Source: Talaromyces rugulosus
Taxonomy: Eukaryota > Ascomycota > Eurotiomycetes > Eurotiales > Trichocomaceae
Direction of reading: 5' to 3'
DNA: 64,000 nucleotides
NCBI RefSeq assembly: GCF_013368755.1
Contig: NC_049561.1
Span: 4,154,001 to 4,218,000, forward strand
Part shown: piece after piece, positions 56,301 through 64,000 of the stretch
Position numbering within the stretch: the first letter of the stretch is position 1
Layout of the letters: each line of letters opens with the position of its first letter
Notes under the pieces: model-generated
Told to the model about the DNA's origin: nothing
Databases searched by the model: none
What the model saw: only the letters and a program-made list of their open reading frames with translations
Position numbers and translations under genes: made by a program

Positions 56301-59300
56301 ATTGGCTTGGATAAATTGGTTTATGATACCATTGTACTTTTCCGTTTTCATCTTGACGAGGTCAACACGGTTTTGAATGAGCAAGGTGACGGTGTTACCA
56401 TTTATCCTCATATATTCAGCAAGGACCCTATTTCCAATCCCGTGGCTTTACATTGTTCCTTATTTGCCATCCAGTACGCTTGCGCTATGTCCTGGATTGA
56501 TTCTGGAGTGACTGTTAAAACTGTCATCGGCCACAGCTTCGGTCAGATCACAGCGCTCTGCATTTCTGGGGTGCTATCTTTAAATGACGCTGTGAGATAT
56601 GTCTCCGGTCGTGCATCTCTTTTTGCAAATAAATGGAAGTTGGAAACAGGCGCAATGATAACCGCAAGAGCACCAGATATTGATGGAATCTTACCAGCAC
56701 TCATGAGGACTATTTTGCCAGAGTCCCTTGAGGTAGCATGCTATAACAGTTCATCTGACCTTGTTTTAGCTGGCTCAACGTCGGCCGTTGAAACATTCAA
56801 AATCGCAGCGGAAGCGATGTCAAATATTGAAGTGAAGACACTAGACAATGATCGAGCATTCCATTCAAGTCTCATGGATGGCATACTTCCTGATCTGTCG
56901 CGACTCGCCGCTAGCTTGACTTTTAGGACTCCTAATATCAATATTGAGACCTGCACCCAAGGCAATAGCTGGACTAGCTTTACTGCCGACAACCTCGTCG
57001 CACATTCTCGCCGACCGGTGTTTTTCAGGGATGCTGTAAAAAGGATCCAACAACGCCTAGGAGCTTCTTGTATCTGGCTTGAAGCAGGCTCCAGGTCTTC
57101 CATTATACATTTGGTTTCGAAATGCATCAGTCGTGACCCACAAGAGTCAATGCTTCTGCCTGTGGATCTCTCAAATAGCGACCGGTCGCTTGATTCGCTG
57201 TTAAATACCACCCTCCGACTTTGCGGTATTGGAGGCTATACGCGAGTACAGTACTGGCCGTATCATCGCCGACAACGATCCTACTACAAGTACATTAACC
57301 TACCACCTTATCAATTTGATATGTCGCGGTATTGGTTGGAGTACAAAGACTCATTACAGGACAGTGGTAACCCAAACACCAAATCCACTATCGCCGACAA
57401 TGAAACTCATAGACTACTTCGATTCGTTGGATATGCTCCTGACAGTAAGAATACTGCAGTCTTTGCGGTTAATCCACAGTGTTCAGACTTTCAGACAGCC
57501 GTAAGCGGGCATGCGGTCATGGGAAAGGGTCTCTGTCCCGCATCCCTCTACGTAGAGCTTGCCGCTCAGTCGATTTGTTACCTCTCTAGCCGTGACGACA
57601 AGCATCGCGTAACCGAAGCTGCTACGAATTCTTTACCCCAAGTGACCGAGTTGCGAATCCTTGCTCCCTTGGGTATGGATACCTCGAATTCAATTCATAT
57701 CGAACTGTCGCCTTCTGCCGACACTGGTGGTCGAGGCTGGACATTTTCTTTGACTAGCTATCACCAGTTTTCTCCCAAGACGAGTACTTGCCACGCATCA
57801 GGAATAATACATCTTCAAGGCATAGACGATGTGCGTCTCTGCGCTGAACGCAGTGCACTCGAGCGTTTTGTGGGTAATAATCGCTGCCTAACGTTGCTCG
57901 AGGATCGCCTAGCGGAATCCATGCAAGGATCGATTGTATACCGGGTGTTCGACAGGGTGGTAAACTACAAGCGCTATTACCAGGGTATCCAGCGGCTTGC
58001 TTCAAAGGGCACCGAGGTTGCGGGTGTTGTTTCCATGCTTGAAGAATCTACCTCTCCCCTGGCTAATAACACCTTGGAACCGTTTCTCATGGACAACTTT
58101 CTTCAGGTGGCAGGTTTACACGTCAACTGCCTTCGAGATATTCTTCGAAATGATGTTTATATATGTACTGCTATTAAACACATACAGATTTATGAGACCC
58201 TGAAATCACGAGGAACAGCAAAAGACCCTCCCTCTTGGAATGTCTATGGATACACGAAGGACCTTGACGATGTGAAAAGGAATCTCGAAAGCGATATCCT
58301 AGTCTTCAATGGAGCTACGAAGTCACTAGCAGTGACACTTTTAGGTGTCAGGTTTTCGAGGGTGAATATGAATTCACTGGGGAAGACTCTGTCTGCCATT
58401 AATTCCACTGCGGAAGTTACTAAATCTGCAGCGTCAAATGAGCCCATGATTTCCCACTCTATGAAAAACCGGGCTAGTGAAGAGCTGTTGGCTTCCACCG
58501 TTGCTATTGAAATTGCAAAAGAGCGAAAAGACTTACCATATCCTAACAATGTGGCTACGCTGTCTTCACTTCATACACAGTTGAAAGAGCTTCTTAGCAG
58601 TTTTACAGACATCCCTGTGAACGAAATTGACGAAAATGAAACTTCAGAAGCCCTTGGAATCGACTCACTCATGGAAACGGAAGTTTTATCAGAAATACGG
58701 CGCGCATTCGGTGTAGAAGTGCCTGCCGATGCGTTTCGGGGAATGTCAGTAGCGGATTTGTTAAGTCTCCTCGGATCCGATGAGCCTTCCACTTCAGATT
58801 CCGCTAGATATCCGGTTCCTTCGTCGGATGTTTCTATTCAGGGTACCCAGTTTTCAAGCGTCTCTACATCGTCTCTATTCCAAGAAATAGATCCGTCGAA
58901 AACAGCCTCTTTCCACAAGGAGAACGTTCAGAGTGACTTTTCCACTAATACGAGTTCGCATGATCTTCTATGGTCAGCTATTGAAACAGAACCGAGTCAA
59001 AAACCAATTTTTATTAAAGATATTCACGAAGCGTTCTCAACTGTCAAAGGTGAAATGATCATTGGCACTGGGCTTTCTGGGTTTTATACCAACGTTCATC
59101 CGAGACAGTCGAACTTGGTCACAGCTTACATTGTGGAAGCTTTTGATACACTTGGTTGTTCTCTCAACAAAATTCCTCGAGACGAACCTGTAATGGTCAT
59201 TCCTCATACTCACAAACACAAAAAGATAGTGCGTCAACTCTACGAAATTTTAGAAGCTGTTGGTATCGTTTCCCGATATGGTGACGGTGTTTACAAACGA

Positions 59301-61540
59301 ACTGGGTATTCAATTGACCTTTCCTCTTCCGAAAGCCTACTTAAAAATATCTTACACGACTTTCCCCGGCACTCAGACGAACACAGACTTCTTTCAATAA
59401 CTGGACCTCGACTTGCAGATTGTTTGTGCGGGAAAACGGAGGCTATCAGCCTGATATTTGGTAGCCGAGAAAACAAAGAGTTACTGGCAAATGTTTACCT
59501 CAACGCTCCGATGTTCGCAGCTGGCACAAAGCTGCTTTTCAATTTTTTAACACGTCTATTGACACCAACGCTACCTAAAATCAACAACAACAGTGACAAT
59601 AACGGCGAAAAACCACAGAAATGTATACGGATACTAGAAATCGGTGCTGGTACTGGCGGAACGACGAAAGGGGTGATTTCAGCTCTTGCGGCTTGTAACA
59701 TTCCCTTCCAGTACACTTTCAGCGATATATCAGCTTCACTAGTTGCTACCGCAAAACAGAAATTCGCTTTCTGCGAGGAAATGACAGGATTCGCTGTTAT
59801 GGACATTGAACAAGAGCCAAGCCCGGAATTTATCGGTGAGTATGATATTGTCATTTCGACAAACTGTATTCATGCGACGAGAAACCTAACCGCCACGACG
59901 ACAAACATCCGCAAACTACTTGTCCCCGGTGGCCTTCTTTGTTTAGTGGAGCTAACACGAAATCTACATTGGTTTGATTTGGTTTTTGGCTTGCTAGAAG
60001 GCTGGTGGTTGTTTGAAGACGGCCGAAGGCATGCTCTTGCTTCTGAGTTTGTTTGGAGAGAGTGTTTGATGAATGCGGGATATGATTATGTCGATTGGAC
60101 GGGAGGTGATTGCAAGGAATCGGAACTTCTACGTTTAATTATTGCTGTGAATCCTTCCGGCGCACGAAAAAAATCATTTTCCACGCAGCAGACCGCCGTA
60201 CAAGGTATCAATCAGCAAAATGAGCCGGAAGGGTTGGGTCACGATTCTATCCGAGGCGTCCTTCCTGTACCCGTACCTGTCTCTGTACCACCAGGTCCAC
60301 CTTTGAGCATTGAGAAGGGTGGAGTTGTTCTTTTGACCGGTGCAACAGGAAGCCTAGGAAGCCATTTACTGCAACATTTGCTCAGCCGTTCAGATGTCCG
60401 TCGTGTGGTTTGTCTTAATCGCCTGACCGCTCAAGATGCTGTCTATCGACAGGCCAAAGCATTGAAAAGTCGCAATATTGAAATAAGCCCGCAAAACTGG
60501 TCTAGGCTTCAAATCATGGAAAGCAAAACCGAGCGTCCAAAGCTCGGTCTGGATGATGTGGTTTACAGCACCTTGTGTGATGATGTGACGCATATAGTCC
60601 ATAATGCTTGGCCCATGAGTTTTCGGCGTCCGCTCAACTCGTTTGAACCGCAGTTCAAGACTCTGGAAAATCTTATCCAGTTTGCTCGTGATATTCGAAA
60701 AAGAAAAGAACGGTTTTCTATGAGACCTCGGCTTCTATTCGTTTCCTCCGTTGGGGCTGTGGGACAACATTCTGCCATAGAAAAAAACCACGCTATACCA
60801 GAGGTGCCTGTTTTAAGTGCTTCTGGTCTAGAAATGGGTTACGCACAAGCAAAAATTCTTTGCGAAAAAATGATACAAGATGTCCATTTGGAAGAATCAG
60901 AGGCAGACAGGATCGAGGCAACATTCGCTCGCATTGGACAAATGACAGGATCTCGAATGAACGGGGTTTGGAATCCCGAGGAGCACATTCCAGCTTTACT
61001 TCGATCATCACAAACTGTTGGTGCGTTGCCTTGGATTGATGGGGTACGTAATTTCCCTTGGTTTTCTTCTAATCTAAGTTTTTTCATGTGCTTTCCTGCG
61101 TTAACATTATATTCATTATTTAGACAGCTGCTTGGCTACCAGTCGATGTAGCAGCTGCGGTAGTTGGCGATCTGTTGCTTGACCCCCGACCACCTCGTCT
61201 TGTTTACCATGTGGAGAACCCTATTCGCCAGTCGTGGGTTAAACTAATAGAGCAGTTGTCCAACCTCCTTGGTATTTGCACAACGATACCGTATCGCGAC
61301 TGGTTAGATCGAGTACAGGGAGTACCTGACACAAAGGGGGAAAATGATGACGCCAACCCTGCTAAGCGAATCTTTGACTTCTTTGAGAAGGATTTTATAC
61401 GTATGGACTGTGGTGGTGTCATTTTAGACACGACCTTTACACAGACTATCTCACACACCCTACGAGAAACAATACCAGTTGATCCGGAAACGTTGGCGCA
61501 TTATGTATCAAACTGGAAACGCACTGGTTTTTTGAAGTGA
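53398..61540 (+). CDS. Non-reducing polyketide synthase (SAT-KS-AT-PT-ACP-CMeT-R)
   Basis: Builds an aromatic polyketide from acyl and malonyl-CoA units, methylates it on carbon and releases it reductively as an aldehyde. Exons are 53398-54042, 54102-61043 and 61124-61540, giving about 2667 residues. Domains: SAT with GMCTG (Cys about 141); KS from about 400 with DTACSSS (Cys about 562), EAHGTGT and GNIGHLEAA; AT with GHSFGQ (Ser about 1027); PT with the His of SGHAVMG (about 1352) and Asp in MDNFLQ (about 1546); a single ACP with GIDSLM (Ser about 1737); CMeT with ILEIGAGTGG (about 2060); and a thioester reductase with LTGATGSLGSHLL (about 2290) and YAQAKILCEK. Only one ACP was found. The chain length and starter cannot be read. 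The architecture is that of 3-methylorcinaldehyde, tropolone and azaphilone-type synthases. All catalytic signatures are present. Confidence 0.93.
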
Positions 61541-61699
61541 AAATTTTGGCTGTACCTGAGCAAATGATATTTCATATATTTTTATTATCTTTGAAAACTG
61601 GATACCACATAAAAAAAGTAAAAACCATCACTCTTTTGCCTTCAACGAAGACACAAATATCGTCAGTGGGAATGAAAACGCTTTATTAGAAGACGTCTT

Positions 61700-62668
61700 C
61701 TACTCATGTTCCTTAATCTGTTTCTCGCACCAATCCCACAGCTCTTTCCCTTTCCCATTCTTAATTGCGTCATAAATATCCTCCCTCGGATTCTGTGCCT
61801 GGATTCTCCCCCACGGAATGATAAGCGCACCTGGGGTTTTATCCGTAATGTCTGGGCTCAAGCCGGCATATAGTTCAGTATAGCCTCCCAACTTGGGCGG
61901 ATAAAGGATGAGGTTTCGGACAAAGAACATCATTAATCTCGGCTGGGTGTCATAGATGCGCGTATCCAGATTCCCAGGGTTTTGGACTACGCTGAGAATG
62001 CCATGCTTGCCATAGCGCTTTGCCGTCTCGTCGGCCAATATCCAGTTGGCTGCCTTGGAAGTTGCGTAGTTGACGTGTGAATCATTGGTCCCCCCTTTCT
62101 CGATGTCCTCTAGCTTGTAGCCACCCGCAGGAGCTTTGCTTTCCATCAACCAGGAGCTAGACCAAATAACGCGCACGGAATTCTTGGAGGAAATCGCAGC
62201 GGCTGCTTGCAGCCTAGGGAAAAGAAGTTGAGTCAGGAGAAGTGGCGCGATTACATTAACTCCCATGTGTGCCTCAATGCCCTGCTTTGTCTTGGAACCG
62301 ACCGGCACAGCACCTATAGCGGCATTGTTCCACAGAACGTCCAGGCGTGACTCCTGCTCGGAAAACGTCTTGGCAGCGCTGCGGACGATATCCAAATCAT
62401 CGAGATCAAGATGAAGGAACTTGAGACGCGCGGCACCAGATGGGTCAGTCGCGATAACTCTCTGGATAGCTTCTTCAGTGCGGGATCTGGAACGGCTCGC
62501 CATGTAAATCACTGCACCGGTTGGGTAGAGCATCTTGATAAGCTCGAGTCCAACGCCCTGATTACCGCCAGTAACAATAAAGACACGACTGGCCTGGGAG
62601 TCGACATCCTTTTCGGTGAAGGTTGGTGCAGGAGGCCAGTACTGCGTCAACATCGATCTGAGTGCCAT
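61700..62668 (-). CDS. Short-chain dehydrogenase/reductase
   Basis: A single-exon NAD(P)-dependent oxidoreductase of 322 residues. The Rossmann signature TGGNQGVG lies at about residues 33-40, NNAAIGA follows in the middle, a Ser-rich IWSSSW provides the catalytic Ser, and YATSKAANW gives the Tyr-x3-Lys pair. The layout resembles retinol-dehydrogenase/WWOX-like fungal SDRs often found with polyketide synthases. It converges on the PKS gene with about 160 bp between their 3' ends, so it probably acts on the aldehyde or a later intermediate. The first 20 residues precede the conserved fold and are variable. Confidence 0.88.
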   Translation of the reverse strand: MALRSMLTQYWPPAPTFTEKDVDSQASRVFIVTGGNQGVGLELIKMLYPTGAVIYMASRSRSRTEEAIQRVIATDPSGAARLKFLHLDLDDLDIVRSAAKTFSEQESRLDVLWNNAAIGAVPVGSKTKQGIEAHMGVNVIAPLLLTQLLFPRLQAAAAISSKNSVRVIWSSSWLMESKAPAGGYKLEDIEKGGTNDSHVNYATSKAANWILADETAKRYGKHGILSVVQNPGNLDTRIYDTQPRLMMFFVRNLILYPPKLGGYTELYAGLSPDITDKTPGALIIPWGRIQAQNPREDIYDAIKNGKGKELWDWCEKQIKEHE

Positions 62669-64000
62669 AGCGTATAAGTGAATTGGATGGGGGATTTGTT
62701 CTGTTGAAGGTGGAAGGTGGGATTGATAGAAGAAAGCTGGCAGAGCGGCTAGCTGGTATTATGTATTCTATTCACTCTAAGGCGCCGTAGTCCGCTCTAA
62801 CCCTAATCCGACCTCCATGCGTGGTATTAGGTAAGTCGGTAGTCGGTATTATTTTGTGTTATTTTAACATTTGATCAAATATTCTAGCCACCAAGTGTAC
62901 ATTACTAGAGCTGTACCCCTATTTACGTATTATTATCTACTTCGTACTTGACTCTGGATGATATTGCCAAAGTTATAAGCAGAATAGTGCCTTAAAACAA
63001 TCACTTATAAATTACTCCGTGATATATATATATCTTACACTCCAGGTGTCATTGTTAGCACGTATGTTACAGATTCTGCTGGGTTTTTATAATAAATTAA
63101 AATCTTAATATATTTTAAACCTTTACAATCATTCTACAACTATCAATTGATATAATTTGTATAGAAAGTTAATAAAAATAGATTTTGTAAATTGATCTAA
63201 AAAATAAATTAACACCTAAGACGTGCTAACATATTTCTTCTAGACATCTGGAGGGTTCAATGTTACATATATATATATATACATACTAACATCATCCGTA
63301 GATATATATATCATCACATCAACCTCTTTAAAGTCTCCAGAATACCAGTCATCAAATCCACTTTAAAAGGCCGATTAGCCTGAATATCTTGGTAAGCACT
63401 GTCGGTTTACGAAGGATGTGATTCATGGCTAACGTCTAGCAGATTCGGGCAGGATCAAGGTGAAGGGAATCGTAAACAAGACATTCGGGGCTCATGAATG
63501 GCACGAATCCATTCAGAACAAATCTGTAATCGTCTTGCTCTAAGCCAGACTACTAGGATTCTAACCGAAGGGATGCGGCAAACGGATAAAAAGTAGAAAG
63601 TTAACAACAAATCAGTATATCGATTCAAGGGTTATACAAATGCATTGATCAAGTTGATTAATTTGCACTGTTTATTTGTTTTCCCCAAAGTTTCCAGCAG
63701 CACCTGACATGCAACAAAATTGCACCCACTGCGGAGTGAAATAGTTCCAGATATGTTGCAATTCAGCTTATAAATAGTTTGTAAATTTTGTTCTACATGC
63801 TAAGATATCGGTGTTTACTATGCATCTACACGAGGTCATCACAAGACCCAAGAGAACCACCGAGTTGCTTACTTTCGGTACTTTTCGACGCCGTTGTTCT
63901 TGTTGTCGGTGCCGGTGATCGACTAGGCCAATCTGCTCTACTTCTACTGCATCTACGGACTCGCCAGCATTGTCAGCACGCACCCGCGTCTGTGGCTGGC
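62669..64000. other. AT-rich right flank, no assignable gene
   Basis: From 62.8 to 63.8 kb the sequence is AT-rich with TA-type simple repeats (around 63020-63034, 63270-63280 and 63301-63310). A hydrophobic reading frame from about 63860 to the edge contains one stop. It may be part of a gene beyond the window. Confidence 0.35.

Noticed and set aside
1..64000. CRISPR arrays, rRNA, bacterial operons
   Set aside because: Nothing of the kind was seen; the intron-rich genes show a fungal nuclear origin. tRNA genes were not found by eye, but small ones could be missed.

Overview
The window is nuclear DNA of a filamentous ascomycete, most likely of the Aspergillus/Penicillium kind. Most genes carry short introns (about 35-110 nt) with GT..AG ends and CTAAC-like branch points. 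The families present (Zn2Cys6 regulator, RTA1 and rhodopsin-type membrane proteins, GMC oxidoreductases, fungal P450s, a non-reducing polyketide synthase) are typical of accessory fungal chromosome regions. All gene models below were built by hand from splice signals and family motifs.

Left block (about 0.6-31.3 kb): a dense set of biosynthetic genes with no NRPS, PKS or terpene synthase. In order it holds a 2-oxoglutarate/Fe(II) oxygenase, an ATP-grasp-like ligase, a phenylacetate-CoA-ligase-like adenylating enzyme, an MFS exporter, a heme-oxygenase-fold diiron protein, a gamma-glutamylcyclotransferase-like protein and an unassigned 518-residue protein. These are followed by a cystathionine-gamma-synthase-like PLP enzyme, a phenol-hydroxylase-type FAD monooxygenase, two more ATP-grasp-like ligases, a P450 and an IucA/IucC-type (NIS) synthetase. 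The PLP enzyme, FAD monooxygenase, P450 and NIS synthetase set recalls, from memory, the published fungal cyclo-Arg-Tyr pathway (ank, NK13650 type), whose core is an aminoacyl-tRNA-dependent arginine cyclodipeptide synthase that looks like a hypothetical protein. The 518-residue protein is therefore a candidate core enzyme. The three ligases, the adenylating enzyme and the diiron protein are additional and suggest a longer or different pathway. This block is the best candidate for an undescribed system.

Middle (31.3-53 kb): a WD40 gene relic, a secreted beta-propeller protein, an RTA1-like membrane protein, a Zn2Cys6 transcription factor whose finger is split over three exons, a gene-poor AT-rich stretch, an MFS pseudogene, a second P450, two GMC oxidoreductases and a rhodopsin-like membrane protein.

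Right block (53.4-62.7 kb): a complete non-reducing PKS (SAT-KS-AT-PT-ACP-CMeT-reductase, about 2667 residues) expected to release a C-methylated aromatic aldehyde, with a convergent short-chain dehydrogenase. The GMC oxidoreductases, second P450 and Zn2Cys6 factor could belong to its cluster. The last 1.3 kb is AT-rich with no gene that can be assigned.
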